Assembly (NCBI RefSeq): GCF_002086815.1
Contig: NZ_MVID01000003.1
Location: 1-64,000 of the forward strand
Length of the DNA: 64,000 nucleotides
Direction of reading: 5' to 3'
DNA from: Mycolicibacterium parafortuitum
GTDB taxonomy: Bacteria; Actinomycetota; Actinomycetes; Mycobacteriales; Mycobacteriaceae
How positions within the stretch are numbered: the first letter of the stretch is position 1; every line of letters starts with the position of its first letter. A program made the position numbers and the translations under genes. The notes under the pieces are model-generated. The model was not told the DNA's origin. It saw only the letters and a list, made by a program, of their open reading frames with translations, and made no database searches. Positions 37,341 through 46,174 of this stretch are shown here, one piece after another.

Positions 37341-38201
37341 CGGCGGTCCTGGCCACCCGCGCCGGCGTAACGCCGGCTCGGCACGCCGCCAGATCCCGGC
37401 AGGGTCGTCACGGAGCTGTCGTGCACTGACGCGAACGATGATCCATCCCCGCGCCGCCAGGAACTCCAGCCGCATGATGTCGTCGGCGTGGGCGGCGGGG
37501 TCTGTCCAATGGTGCTCGCCGTCGTACTCAACGCCGACGCAGTACTCGGGCCAGCCCATGTCGATTCGCCGGACGACTCGGCCGGACGCGTTGGCAATGG
37601 GGATCTGTGTCTGCGGTTTCGGTGCGCCGCCGCGGACCAGAACCAACCGCACGCGGGTCTCCTGCGGCGACTCGGCACCGCCGTCGACCAGCGCAAGAAT
37701 TTCCCGTAGCCGGCGGATCCCCCGCACTCCGGGGTGGCGTGCGGCGAGTGCGGCCACGTCCGACACCGGCAGGCGCGTCGCGTTCAGCAGGGCATCGATC
37801 CGAATGACGGCCTCATCGCCGCGGATCCGGCGGCCGAGGTCGAATGCGGTACGGGGGACGATCGTGCAGTCGATGCTCTGCACCAGGCAGACCTCGCCGG
37901 CGAGCAGGGTGTCGCGGTGAATGGAGATGCCCGGCGGACTCCCGCACCGCACGCGGGTCAGCTCAGCCGGGGCGTCGTCGGGCAGCCACCGCGCACCGTG
38001 CATCGCCGCCGCCGACAGCCCGGCGAGGGTGGCTCGTCGTCCCGACCACAGCCACGCCGCGACCGCACGGTCGCGGGCCGTCAGCGACATGCCTTGCGGC
38101 GCATACACATTGTGATGAATCTTGACGTATCGCCGGCGGAGGTCCTGCCGCGTCACCGCACCGCAGGCCAGCGCCTCCGAGCCCAGAAACAGTTCCCGCA
38201 C
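37323..38201 (-). CDS. DUF559-domain protein (Vsr-like endonuclease fold) with AbiEi-like N-terminus
   Basis: A 292-residue protein of a family present in several copies in mycobacteria. The N-terminal part has LACGAVTRQDLRRRYVKIHHNVYAP, similar to the winged helix of AbiEi-type antitoxins. The C-terminus has the restriction-endonuclease-like DUF559 core: IDMGWPEYCVGVEYDGEHHW, then RLEFLAARGWIIVRVSARQL. The acidic residues of the D-x-E-Y-D core are present, so nuclease activity is possible but unproven. It is flanked by two related palindromes (37284 and 38237). The M. tuberculosis order has no gene here, so it may have arrived separately. Confidence 0.75.
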   Translation of the reverse strand: MRELFLGSEALACGAVTRQDLRRRYVKIHHNVYAPQGMSLTARDRAVAAWLWSGRRATLAGLSAAAMHGARWLPDDAPAELTRVRCGSPPGISIHRDTLLAGEVCLVQSIDCTIVPRTAFDLGRRIRGDEAVIRIDALLNATRLPVSDVAALAARHPGVRGIRRLREILALVDGGAESPQETRVRLVLVRGGAPKPQTQIPIANASGRVVRRIDMGWPEYCVGVEYDGEHHWTDPAAHADDIMRLEFLAARGWIIVRVSARQLRDDPAGIWRRAEPALRRRGWPGPPRVHGL

Positions 38202-38236
38202 ACACTGTTAGGCGCATCGCGAGGCCCAGCGGTTCC

Positions 38237-38294
38237 CGAATGCACGCAATCTGATGCGAAATCCGCGAAAGCGGGTCAGAAAGCGTGCACTCGG
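38237..38294. repeat. Palindromic element at the 5' side of the DUF559 gene
   Basis: Arms CCGAATGCACGC (38237-38248) and GCGTGCACTCGG (38283-38294) match at 11 of 12. The centre has ATCTGATGCGAAATCCGCG and an inner CCGCGAAAGCGG hairpin. Sequence and length parallel the element at 37284-37340, so the DUF559 gene is bracketed by direct copies about 950 bases apart. Confidence 0.62.
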
Positions 38295-38308
38295 CGATCG
38301 AAAACGCC

Positions 38309-39163
38309 TCAGTAGGTGTAGAAGCCCTTACCCGACTTCTTGCCGAGCTGACCGGCCTCGACCATGCGCTGCAGCAGCGGCGGCGGTGCGAAGTTCGGGT
38401 CCTTGTACTCGTCGTACATCGAGTCCGCGATCAGCTTCATGGTGTCCAGGCCGATCAGGTCCGACAGCCGCAGCGGGCCCATCGGGTGCGAGAGCCCGGC
38501 GACGATCGCGGTGTCGATGTCCTCGACCGTCGCGACGCCCGCCTCGGCCATCCGGATCGCCGAGAGCAGGTACGGCACCAGCAGCGCATTCACGATGAAG
38601 CCCGAGCGGTCGCCGCAGCGCACGACCTTCTTGCCCAGCACGTCGCTCGCGAACTGCTCGACCCGCGCGATCGCGTCCTCGGACGTCACGAGCGTGTTGA
38701 TCACCTCGACCAGCGGCAGCACCGGCACCGGGTTGAAGAAGTGCAGGCCCAGCACCCGGCTCGGGTTCTTGGTCGCCGCAGCGATTTTCATGATCGGGAT
38801 GCTGGAGGTGTTCGACGCCAGCACCGCATCCGGGTCGGTGACGACCTCGTCGAGCTGCGCGAAGAGCTTGGCCTTGACGGCCTCGTCCTCGATGATCGCC
38901 TCGATCACCAGCTGACGGTCGGCCAGATCGGCGAGGTCGGTGGTGAAACTCAGCCGTCCCAGCGTGATCTCGAAGTCGTCGGCGGCGAGCTTGCCCTTGG
39001 CCTTCGCCCGCTCCAGCGACGCGGTGATGCGTCCCCGCCCCGCGTTGACGAGCGCGTCCGACGGCTCGTAGACGACGACGTTCGCGCCCGCTTTCGCGGC
39101 CACCTCGGCGATGCCCGAACCCATCTGCCCTGCGCCGACCACACCTACACGTTCAATGCTCAA
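38309..39163 (-). CDS. fadB2: 3-hydroxybutyryl-CoA dehydrogenase
   Basis: NAD(P)-dependent oxidation of 3-hydroxyacyl-CoA (Rv0468 equivalent). From a TTG start at 39163 the product is 284 residues; AGGAG lies seven to eleven bases upstream and the Rossmann turn RVGVVGAGQMGSGIAEVAAK follows at once. The catalytic His is in LHFFNPVPVLPLVEVI, with the C-terminal 3HCDH domain intact (FIVNALLVPYLLSAIRM). It lies downstream of icl, separated by two hairpins. Confidence 0.93.
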   Translation of the reverse strand: MSIERVGVVGAGQMGSGIAEVAAKAGANVVVYEPSDALVNAGRGRITASLERAKAKGKLAADDFEITLGRLSFTTDLADLADRQLVIEAIIEDEAVKAKLFAQLDEVVTDPDAVLASNTSSIPIMKIAAATKNPSRVLGLHFFNPVPVLPLVEVINTLVTSEDAIARVEQFASDVLGKKVVRCGDRSGFIVNALLVPYLLSAIRMAEAGVATVEDIDTAIVAGLSHPMGPLRLSDLIGLDTMKLIADSMYDEYKDPNFAPPPLLQRMVEAGQLGKKSGKGFYTY

Positions 39164-39186
39164 GATTTTTCTCCTGTTACATGCGT

Positions 39187-39219
39187 CAGACCCCGCCCAA
39201 GATTTGTGGGCGGGGTCTG
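39187..39219. terminator. Strong hairpin between icl and fadB2
   Basis: Perfect 12-base stem CAGACCCCGCCC (39187-39198) / GGGCGGGGTCTG (39208-39219) with a nine-base loop. It lies 87 bases past the icl stop and just upstream of the fadB2 ribosome site. There is no T tract, as is usual for mycobacterial stem terminators, so a processing or attenuation role in fadB2 expression is also possible. Confidence 0.62.
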
Positions 39220-39234
39220 CGCTGTCAAGCTGCA

Positions 39235-39292
39235 CGAGCGTGCGCTTTGTCTGCGTGTGGCACGGCGTGGCGCCTGCAGACACGCACGCTCG
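39235..39292. repeat. Palindromic element downstream of icl
   Basis: Perfect 10-base arms CGAGCGTGCG (39235-39244) and CGCACGCTCG (39283-39292), continued by inner complementary TGTCTGC and GCAGACA. It starts 14 bases after the icl stop. The arms match the elements at 23022, 37284 and 38237 in composition and length. Confidence 0.6.
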
Positions 39293-39305
39293 CCGTCGGG
39301 GAGGG

Positions 39306-40598
39306 CTAGTGGAACTGGCCCTCTTCGGTCGAGCCCGCGAGCGCGGTGGTCGAGCTGGTCGGGTCCACGGTGGTGGCGATCCGGTCGAAGTAACCGGCGC
39401 CGACCTCGCGCTGGTGCTTGGTCGCGGTGTAGCCACGCTCCTCGGCGGCGAACTCGCGCTCCTGCAGCTCGACGTAGGCGGTCATCTGGTTGCGGGCGTA
39501 GCCGTGCGCCAGATCGAACATCGAGTAGTTGAGCGCGTGGAAGCCGGCGAGGGTGATGAACTGGAACTTGAAGCCCATCGCGCCGAGTTCCTTCTGGAAC
39601 TTCGCGATCGTCGCGTCGTCGAGGTGCTTGCGCCAGTTGAACGACGGCGAGCAGTTGTAGGCCAGCATCTGGTCCGGGAACTCGCTCTTGACGCCCTCGG
39701 CGAACTTCTTGGCCAGCTCCAGGTCCGGGGTGCCGGTCTCCATCCAGATCAGGTCGGAGTACGGCGCGTAGGCCTTGGCGCGGGCGATGCAGGGCTCCAG
39801 GCCGTTCTTGACCCGGTAGAAGCCCTCGGCGGTGCGCTCGCCGGTGATGAACGGCTGGTCGCGCTCGTCGACGTCGGAGGTGATCAGCGTCGCGGCCTCG
39901 GCGTCGGTGCGGGCGATGACGACGGTCGGCACGCCGGCGACGTCAGCGGCCAGGCGGGCCGAGGTCAGGGTGCGGATGTGCTGCTGGGTCGGGATCAGCA
40001 CCTTGCCACCGAGGTGGCCGCACTTCTTCTCCGAGGCCAGCTGGTCCTCCCAGTGCGAACCGGCGACACCGGCGGCGATCATCGCCTTCTGCAGTTCGTA
40101 GACGTTCAGCGCGCCACCGAAGCCGGCCTCACCGTCGGCCACGATCGGGGCGAGCCAGTTCTCGACGGAGGTGTCGCCCTCGACCTTGGCGATCTCGTCG
40201 GCGCGCAGCAGCGCGTTGTTGATGCGGCGCACCACCTGCGGCACCGAGTTGGCCGGGTAGAGGCTCTGGTCGGGGTAGGTGTGGCCGGACAGGTTGGCGT
40301 CGCCGGCGACCTGCCAACCGGACAGGTAGATCGCCTTCAGGCCGGCGCGGACCTGCTGGACGGCCATGTTGCCGGTCAGCGCGCCGAGCGCGTTGACGAA
40401 GTCCATGTCGTGCAGCTGCTCCCACAGCACCTCGGCGCCGCGGCGGGCCAGGGTGTGCTCCTCGACGACGTGGCCCTGCAGGGCGATGACGTCATCGGGG
40501 GTGTAGGTGCGGGTGATGCCCTTCCAGCGGGGGTTGTGGTCCCAATCGTGCTGGATCTGCTCCGGGCTCTTCGGCGTGCCAACGGTCGACTTCGTCAT
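39306..40598 (-). CDS. icl1: Isocitrate lyase
   Basis: Glyoxylate-shunt enzyme splitting isocitrate to glyoxylate and succinate; in mycobacteria also a methylisocitrate lyase. From ATG 40598 it has 430 residues, preceded by GAAGGAG. The catalytic signature KKCGH is at 191-195, with metal-site [13 protein letters not shown] and substrate-loop WMETGTPDL and YNCSPSFNW. The C-terminus is complete. A RamB box lies about 180 bases upstream. Confidence 0.97.
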   Translation of the reverse strand: MTKSTVGTPKSPEQIQHDWDHNPRWKGITRTYTPDDVIALQGHVVEEHTLARRGAEVLWEQLHDMDFVNALGALTGNMAVQQVRAGLKAIYLSGWQVAGDANLSGHTYPDQSLYPANSVPQVVRRINNALLRADEIAKVEGDTSVENWLAPIVADGEAGFGGALNVYELQKAMIAAGVAGSHWEDQLASEKKCGHLGGKVLIPTQQHIRTLTSARLAADVAGVPTVVIARTDAEAATLITSDVDERDQPFITGERTAEGFYRVKNGLEPCIARAKAYAPYSDLIWMETGTPDLELAKKFAEGVKSEFPDQMLAYNCSPSFNWRKHLDDATIAKFQKELGAMGFKFQFITLAGFHALNYSMFDLAHGYARNQMTAYVELQEREFAAEERGYTATKHQREVGAGYFDRIATTVDPTSSTTALAGSTEEGQFH

Positions 40599-40631
40599 GG
40601 CGGGGCCTGCTCCTTCGATGTGTTGCACAGC

Positions 40632-40655
40632 ACTGCAAACCTCCCGACGGGGAGG
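40632..40655. promoter_or_regulatory. Leader hairpin and GTTTGCA element in the icl 5' region
   Basis: CCTCCC-GACG-GGGAGG (40640-40655) is a perfect six-base stem with a four-base loop. Next to it the minus strand reads GGTTTGCAGTGCTGTGCAAC, which contains one RamB-type half (GTTTGCA) and an inverted TTGCA pair. It is 34-57 bases before the icl ATG, so it may be in the 5' UTR or core promoter. Confidence 0.4.
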
Positions 40656-40773
40656 ACTCACAGCCTTTGTTAATGCTCCGGCGAGTTCACCGGCTTGCTA
40701 CGACGAGCATGCCTCAGCCCATAAGCGCAGGTCCACCCGTTTCGCTTGCCAATTTTCGCCAACCGTGCGCGGG

Positions 40774-40793
40774 AATTTGCAAAGTTTGCAAAG
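40774..40793. promoter_or_regulatory. RamB-binding box upstream of icl
   Basis: AATTTGCAAAGTTTGCAAAG contains CAAAGTTTGCAAA at 40780-40792. That agrees with the RamB consensus known from Corynebacterium (A/C-AAAGTTTGCAAA). The overlapping TTTGCAAA palindrome occurs twice. RamB itself is encoded at 41778-43214 and is known to control icl1 in M. tuberculosis. Confidence 0.72.
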
Positions 40794-40880
40794 AAGGTGC
40801 GGGCCTTGACCGGTTCAGAAGCTACCGGCGAGTAGCGAATATGCGCAGGTCAGTACGCCCGTACTGTTTAGCTGGCGCAC

Positions 40881-41735
40881 TCAGAGCGGGAAGATCGCGG
40901 CGACGGCTTTCGTCTCGTCGCCGACCACATATGTGAGGGTTGTAACAGCGCGATCGGTGAGTTCCTCGCCGAACTTGTCGGTCGAACCCGCCGGATACTC
41001 GTGGCGGATGATCTCCAGATCGTCGCCGAGAGCCACCGGCAGATCGTGCTCGATGGCGACCCGCAGCGGCGCCTTCATCAGCTCGGGCCGCGACGCCAGG
41101 TAGTCCTCGACGACGCTCCAGTACACCGCGTTGTTCATGTGGTCGAAGATGTCGATATCGCTGACGCGCACCGGGAACCGGTGCACGGAGGCGGCATCGT
41201 CGCGGGAGCCGGGCGTCAGGTAGGCCTTCCACCGCAACCGGGTCTCGCCCGTGGTGCGCCGAAGGCCTTCGATGAAGTCGTCGCTGATTCGCGCGGGCCC
41301 CTGGGTCTCGCGGTTGATGTTGATCCAGAACGCCTCGGATTCCAGAAGGCCGGACCGGCGCCCCTCGACCCTGACCCGCATCTCGCACCACCGGTTCGAC
41401 GTCCCCGAGCACCAGCGGCGCAGCCGCAGCATGTCCTTGAACACGACCGGCTCGATCATGTCGATCATGGTCCGGCGCACGATCCACAGCGGATGGGTCT
41501 CCTCGAAGCCCATCTCCCGCAGCTGATCGGTCCCGATGTCCTGGATGTGGCGGGTGGCGGCGTCGAACTTGAGCCGGCCCTCGCGGTCGACGTCGGCGAC
41601 CCGCAGCGGCCACTGGACGTCGAAGACATCGGGGTGCGGATCCGGCACCGGCATCATCGTCTTCGCCAGGCCCGCAACCGGCCGTCCAGTACTACTCACG
41701 GGTTCCGATACTGCCACACGGGGCTGGTCTGCCAA
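40881..41735 (-). CDS. Acyl-ACP thioesterase-domain protein
   Basis: A 284-residue double hot-dog protein (Rv0466 equivalent) of the FatA/FatB-like family. First hot-dog VFDVQWPLRVADVDREGRLKF...; second has FPVRVSDIDIFDHMNNAVYWSVVEDYL, with the N/H pattern of the active site. Likely hydrolysis of acyl-ACP or acyl-CoA. ATG at 41735, or an internal GTG/ATG (for example at MMPVPDPHP) about 26 codons later. It is divergent from ramB across 42 bases. Confidence 0.8.
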   Translation of the reverse strand: MADQPRVAVSEPVSSTGRPVAGLAKTMMPVPDPHPDVFDVQWPLRVADVDREGRLKFDAATRHIQDIGTDQLREMGFEETHPLWIVRRTMIDMIEPVVFKDMLRLRRWCSGTSNRWCEMRVRVEGRRSGLLESEAFWININRETQGPARISDDFIEGLRRTTGETRLRWKAYLTPGSRDDAASVHRFPVRVSDIDIFDHMNNAVYWSVVEDYLASRPELMKAPLRVAIEHDLPVALGDDLEIIRHEYPAGSTDKFGEELTDRAVTTLTYVVGDETKAVAAIFPL

Positions 41736-41777
41736 CGCTGCAAATACAGCCTTAGCAGGGTTGTTACGCTCGGTGAT

Positions 41778-43214
41778 GTGGCCAAAACGTACGTCGGCGC
41801 CCGGGTCCGGCAGCTGCGCAGTGAGCGCGGCTTCAGCCAGGCCGCGCTCGCGCAGATGCTGGAGATCTCACCGAGCTACCTGAACCAGATCGAGCACGAC
41901 GTGCGCCCGCTGACCGTCGCGGTGCTGCTGCGGATCACCGAGGTGTTCGGGGTCGACGCGACGTTCTTCGCCTCCCAGGACGACACCCGGCTGATCGCCG
42001 AACTGCGCGAGGTCCTGATGGACCGCGACCTCGACGTCGACGTCGACCCGGCCGAGGTCGCCGACATGGTCGCGTCGCATCCGGGGCTGGCGCGGGCGAT
42101 GGTGAACCTGCACCGCCGCTACCAGCTGACCACCACCCAGTTGGCCGCCGCGACCGAGGACCGGTTCCTCGGCGGTATCGGGTCCGGCGCCAGCGGTTCC
42201 GGCGCGATCTCGATGCCGCACGAGGAAGTCCGCGACTACTTCTACGAACGGCAGAACTATCTGCACGACCTCGACGTGGCCGCCGAGAACCTCACCGCGG
42301 ACATGCGGGTGCACCGCGGGGAGCTGGCCAGCGACCTGGCCGACCGGCTGCGGTTCGTGCACGGTGTGACGATCATCCGCAGCCCGGACCTCGGCGAGGC
42401 CGTGATGCACCGCTACGACCCGGCCACCAAGCGTCTGGAGATCGGCACCCAGCTCTCGGCCGGGCAGCGGGTGTTCCGGATGGCTGCCGAGCTGGCCTAC
42501 CTGGAGTGCGGCGATCTGATCGAAAAGCTGGTCGAGGACGGGCATTTCACCAGCGAGGAGTCCAAGAAGCTGGCCCGGATGGGGTTGGCGAACTACTTCG
42601 CCGCCGCGGCGGTGCTGCCGTACGCGCAGTTCCATGAGGTGGCCGAGAGGTTCCGCTATGACATCGAGCGGTTGTCGGCGTACTACTCGGTGAGCTACGA
42701 GACGATCTGTCACCGGCTTTCGACGCTTCAGCGCCCGACGATGCGCGGGGTGCCGTTCTCGTTCGTCCGGGTCGACCGGGCCGGGAACATGTCGAAACGC
42801 CAGTCCGCCACCGGTTTTCACTTCTCGTCCAGCGGCGGCACCTGCCCGCTGTGGAACGTCTACGAGACGTTCGCCAACCCGGGCAAGATCCTGGTGCAGA
42901 TCGCCGAGATGCCCGACGGCCGGGCCTACATGTGGGTGGCGCGCACCGTGGAGCGCCGCGCCACCCGCTATGGTCAGCCGGGTAAGACGTTCGCGATCGG
43001 CCTCGGCTGCGAACTGCGACACGCGCAGCGGTTGGTCTACTCGGAAGGCCTGGTGACCGGTGATCCCAATGTGCCCGCGACGCCGATCGGCGCCGGTTGC
43101 CGCGTGTGCGAGCGCGACAACTGCCCGCAGCGCGCGTTCCCCGCGCTCGGCCGCGCGCTCGACATCGACGAGCACCGCTCCACCGTCTCGCCGTACCTGG
43201 TGAAGCAGTCATGA
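41778..43214 (+). CDS. ramB: Acetate-metabolism transcriptional regulator RamB
   Basis: A 478-residue regulator. The N-terminal Cro/C1 HTH (YVGARVRQLRSERGFSQAALAQMLEISPSYLNQIE) is followed by an IrrE/PrtR-like middle region and a C-terminal ScfR/DUF2083 domain with CRVCERDNCPQRAFP, a Cys cluster. It represses icl and itself in M. tuberculosis depending on carbon source. GTG 41778 was chosen because the product then begins AKTYVGARV, as in the known protein. The 42-base gap to the divergent gene has GCTGCAAA but no full RamB box. Confidence 0.93.
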   Translation: MAKTYVGARVRQLRSERGFSQAALAQMLEISPSYLNQIEHDVRPLTVAVLLRITEVFGVDATFFASQDDTRLIAELREVLMDRDLDVDVDPAEVADMVASHPGLARAMVNLHRRYQLTTTQLAAATEDRFLGGIGSGASGSGAISMPHEEVRDYFYERQNYLHDLDVAAENLTADMRVHRGELASDLADRLRFVHGVTIIRSPDLGEAVMHRYDPATKRLEIGTQLSAGQRVFRMAAELAYLECGDLIEKLVEDGHFTSEESKKLARMGLANYFAAAAVLPYAQFHEVAERFRYDIERLSAYYSVSYETICHRLSTLQRPTMRGVPFSFVRVDRAGNMSKRQSATGFHFSSSGGTCPLWNVYETFANPGKILVQIAEMPDGRAYMWVARTVERRATRYGQPGKTFAIGLGCELRHAQRLVYSEGLVTGDPNVPATPIGAGCRVCERDNCPQRAFPALGRALDIDEHRSTVSPYLVKQS

Positions 43215-43747
43215 CCGAACGCATCCCGCCCGGCGGCTTCAAGGATCTCGGCCCGCTGAACTGGCTGATCGCCAAGGGCGGTGCCCGCGGCATCCGCCGG
43301 CCCCGGTTCAGCCTGATGAACGTGCTGGGCCGGCACCGGCTGATGTTCCTGGCCTGGCTGCCACTGTCGGCGTACCTGCTCTACGCGGGCAAGCTGTCGC
43401 GGCGCGACGCCGAAGTGGTGATCCTGCGCGTCGCACACCTGCGCGACAGCGAGTACGAGTTGCAGCAGCACCGCAGGCTGGCACGCTCGCGCGGGCTCGA
43501 CAAAGAGACTCAGGCGCGCATCTTCGAGGGCCCCGACGCCGAAGGGCTGGCCGAGAAGGAACGGGTCCTGATCACCGCGACCGACGAGTTCGTCGTCACC
43601 CGCGGGGTGTCCCCCGAGACCTGGCAGCAGCTCAGCCGACACTTCAGCAAGCCGCAGCTGATCGAATTCTGTCTGCTCGCAGCGCAATACGACGGCCTGG
43701 CCGCGACGATCTCGACGCTCGGGGTTCCGCTGGACTTCCCGGACTGA
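43211..43747 (+). CDS. Carboxymuconolactone decarboxylase-like (AhpD-fold) protein
   Basis: A 178-residue CMD-family protein (Rv0464c equivalent). The helical core DAEVVILRVAHLRDSEYELQQHRRLA has the E...H pattern but lacks the CxxC of peroxidase-type AhpD, so it is more like the decarboxylase/unknown branch. The ATG overlaps the ramB stop (ATGA), so it is coupled to ramB. Substrate unknown. Confidence 0.83.
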   Translation: MTERIPPGGFKDLGPLNWLIAKGGARGIRRPRFSLMNVLGRHRLMFLAWLPLSAYLLYAGKLSRRDAEVVILRVAHLRDSEYELQQHRRLARSRGLDKETQARIFEGPDAEGLAEKERVLITATDEFVVTRGVSPETWQQLSRHFSKPQLIEFCLLAAQYDGLAATISTLGVPLDFPD

Positions 43748-43802
43748 CGGCACGGGTTGACACGCGTGACCACGGGTGTAACGCCACGGTTACCATGCGT
43801 CC

Positions 43803-44771
43803 ATGAGCCCCGCGAACCCGTGGCGCCACCCTCCGGGGGTGCCCCGCTGCGAACCACCGCGTGCCGAGGGCACGTTCTTCCTGCCCGGCGGCCGCCGGCT
43901 GGGCTACGCCGAGTTCGGTGATCCGACCGGCCCGGTCGTGCTGTGGTTCCACGGCACCCCGGGCGGCCGGCGCCAGCTGCCGATCGTCGGCCGGCGCGCG
44001 GCCGAACGGCTCGGCCTGCGGGTGGTGCTCGTCGAGCGGGCGGGCTCGGGCCTGAGCGATCGGCACAAGTACGGCCAGATCGGCGACTGGGCCACCGATA
44101 TGGCGCATGTCGCCGATGTCCTCGGCGCTGACCGCATCGGCGTCGCCGGACTCTCCGGCGGCGGCCCGTATGCGCTGGCCTGCGCCGGGATGCCCGCCCT
44201 GCGCGACCGGGTGGCCGCCGTCGCCGTCCTGGGCGGGGTCACCCCGTCGGTGGGCCCGGACGCCACCGCCAGCGGCGCGATCACGCTGGCCCGGCAGTTG
44301 TCGGCGGTGACGTCGGCACTGCGCCGGCCGTTCGCCGCGGTCACCGCGAGCCTGCTGACCCCGGTGATTCCCCTGGCCCACCTGGCCTACTCCGGTCTGG
44401 CCGCCGTGATGCCCGACGGCGACAAGCGGGTTTTCGCCAACCCGGAGATCGAGGCGATGTTCATCGACGACATCGTGCACGTCGCCAACGGCGGGTTCCA
44501 GGCGCTGCTCGACGACGCCCGCCTGTTCGGCCTCGACTGGGGTTTCCGGATGGCCGACGTGGACGTCCCGGTGCGGTGGTGGCACGGCGACGCGGACTCG
44601 ATCATCTCGCTGGCCGACGCGCAGGCCGCCGCCGAGCACCTGCCCGCCGTCGACCTGCTGCTGATGCCCGACGAGAGCCACCTCGGCGGGTTCGCCAAGG
44701 CCGACGACGTGCTCGCGTTCCTCGCCGAGCACCTCACGCCGCACAACGGCGAGCGCCGCAAGCAGAGCTGA
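43803..44771 (+). CDS. Alpha/beta hydrolase
   Basis: A 322-residue serine hydrolase. Oxyanion-hole motif WFHGTPGGRRQLP, nucleophile elbow GVAGLSGGGPYAL (Ser about 115), catalytic Asp in WWHGDADSIISL and His in MPDESHLGGF. The helical cap lies at about 165-235. Substrate unknown; similar mycobacterial proteins act on lipids or esters. It converges with the diguanylate cyclase gene, three bases apart. Confidence 0.88.
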   Translation: MSPANPWRHPPGVPRCEPPRAEGTFFLPGGRRLGYAEFGDPTGPVVLWFHGTPGGRRQLPIVGRRAAERLGLRVVLVERAGSGLSDRHKYGQIGDWATDMAHVADVLGADRIGVAGLSGGGPYALACAGMPALRDRVAAVAVLGGVTPSVGPDATASGAITLARQLSAVTSALRRPFAAVTASLLTPVIPLAHLAYSGLAAVMPDGDKRVFANPEIEAMFIDDIVHVANGGFQALLDDARLFGLDWGFRMADVDVPVRWWHGDADSIISLADAQAAAEHLPAVDLLLMPDESHLGGFAKADDVLAFLAEHLTPHNGERRKQS

Positions 44772-44774
44772 CCG

Positions 44775-45881
44775 TCAGGTAGCGCCGTTGGTGGAGCCGT
44801 TGGTGACGACCACGACGCGGTTGCCGCCCTCGGCCTTGGCCTCGTACATCGCCGCGTCGGCCGCGCCGATCACGTCGATCAGGTCGATGTCGGGGCGTTC
44901 GCAGGTGGCCAGCCCGATGCTCACGGTGACGGTCGGGTCCGCCGGTTCGGCGACCGCCGCGCGGATCCGCTCGGCGACCTCGGGGGCGTGCTGGCGCGCG
45001 ATCCGGTCGACGACGAGGAACTCCTCACCGCCCCAGCGCACCACCACCGCGGCGTCGTCGACGCTGGCCCGGATCCGGCGCGCGGTGCGGATGAGCACGT
45101 CGTCGCCGACGGCGTGACCGAAGGTGTCGTTGACCCGCTTGAAGCCGTCGACGTCGATCAGCAGCGCGCACAGGTGCTCCCCGGCGGGCGCGTCGGCGTT
45201 GAGCCGTTTCACCGACACCGCCAGCCCGCGCCGGTTGGTCAGCTCGGTCAGCGGATCGGTCAGCGACTGCATCGAGCTGTCCTGCAGCAGCCAGAACCCG
45301 AACTGCAGCGCGGGCAGCACGCACACCGTGACCGCGAGCGCGATGACCGCCCGCGACGCCGCGACCTGCGGACCGAACACCGGATCCGACAACGCCAGCC
45401 ACACCGCGATTCCCAGCACCGACACGATGCACCACGCGATGTGGATCAGATGCAGCCGCGGGCCGTGGAAGAACGCGACGTATCCGCCCGCGCACAGCAG
45501 GATCGGGATGCCCGACATGGCCAGTGTCGGATCGCCGAACAGCAACGCCGACACCGTCATCAACACGTCGACGGCGATGATGAGCACCGCCGACTCCACC
45601 ACGTTCGGCCACGGCCGCAGCGCCCAACGGGCCGCCCAGCCGAGCGAGCCGACCGCGACCACCGCCCAGCCGGTGCGGATCAGCGCGCCGTCGGCGCCCG
45701 GCGGTACGAACGCGTTGTAGGCCGACAGCAGGCCCAATGTCGCGCCGATGCCGGCGATCACCCACCGCAGGATCGACAGCAGCCCGCGGCTGCGCAGGAA
45801 ATCGATGCGCCACTGGTAGTCGTCGCGCTGCTGCCACCATTCCCGCAACAGCACACCGATACCGGCGGTCCCGTCTCCCAC
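44775..45881 (-). CDS. Membrane-bound diguanylate cyclase (GGDEF)
   Basis: Makes the second messenger cyclic di-GMP from GTP. From the GTG at 45881 it is 368 residues; this start leaves 14 bases to the upstream gene. About six membrane helices (about 35-195) lead into the GGDEF domain with DPLTELTNRRGL, IDVDGFKRVNDTFGHAVGDDVL and the catalytic VRWGGEEFLVV (GGEEF, active form). No EAL domain. The region corresponds to fast-grower genomes; cyclic di-GMP levels would depend on other proteins elsewhere. Confidence 0.88.
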   Translation of the reverse strand: MGDGTAGIGVLLREWWQQRDDYQWRIDFLRSRGLLSILRWVIAGIGATLGLLSAYNAFVPPGADGALIRTGWAVVAVGSLGWAARWALRPWPNVVESAVLIIAVDVLMTVSALLFGDPTLAMSGIPILLCAGGYVAFFHGPRLHLIHIAWCIVSVLGIAVWLALSDPVFGPQVAASRAVIALAVTVCVLPALQFGFWLLQDSSMQSLTDPLTELTNRRGLAVSVKRLNADAPAGEHLCALLIDVDGFKRVNDTFGHAVGDDVLIRTARRIRASVDDAAVVVRWGGEEFLVVDRIARQHAPEVAERIRAAVAEPADPTVTVSIGLATCERPDIDLIDVIGAADAAMYEAKAEGGNRVVVVTNGSTNGAT

Positions 45882-45895
45882 TAGGCCATTTTGAC

Positions 45896-46174
45896 CTACA
45901 GGTACGTCACGCCGAGCACGATCAGCGACAACAGCACCGGCGACACCGACAGTCCCCACAGGAATGCCGCGCGCGCCTCGGACTTCTCATCCTTGCGCTG
46001 CCACAGCCGGCGGCCGCGCAGCGATGCCGCCAACCCCACGGCGAACGACACCCCGGCGACGACGAGCACCCATGCCGGAATGTTCGTCGATGAGATGGCA
46101 AAGGAGATACCGGCCAGCCACAGAATGTGGCCGACCACCAATCCGCCGATACCGGCGACCCAGATCGCTCTCAA
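45896..46174 (-). CDS. Small membrane protein (Rv0463 type)
   Basis: A 92-residue protein with three predicted membrane helices (about 3-25, 33-52, 68-90) and a charged loop RGRRLWQRKDEKSEARA. Function unknown. It is directly downstream of lpd (one base gap) and probably shares its transcript, as in M. tuberculosis. Confidence 0.83.
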   Translation of the reverse strand: MRAIWVAGIGGLVVGHILWLAGISFAISSTNIPAWVLVVAGVSFAVGLAASLRGRRLWQRKDEKSEARAAFLWGLSVSPVLLSLIVLGVTYL

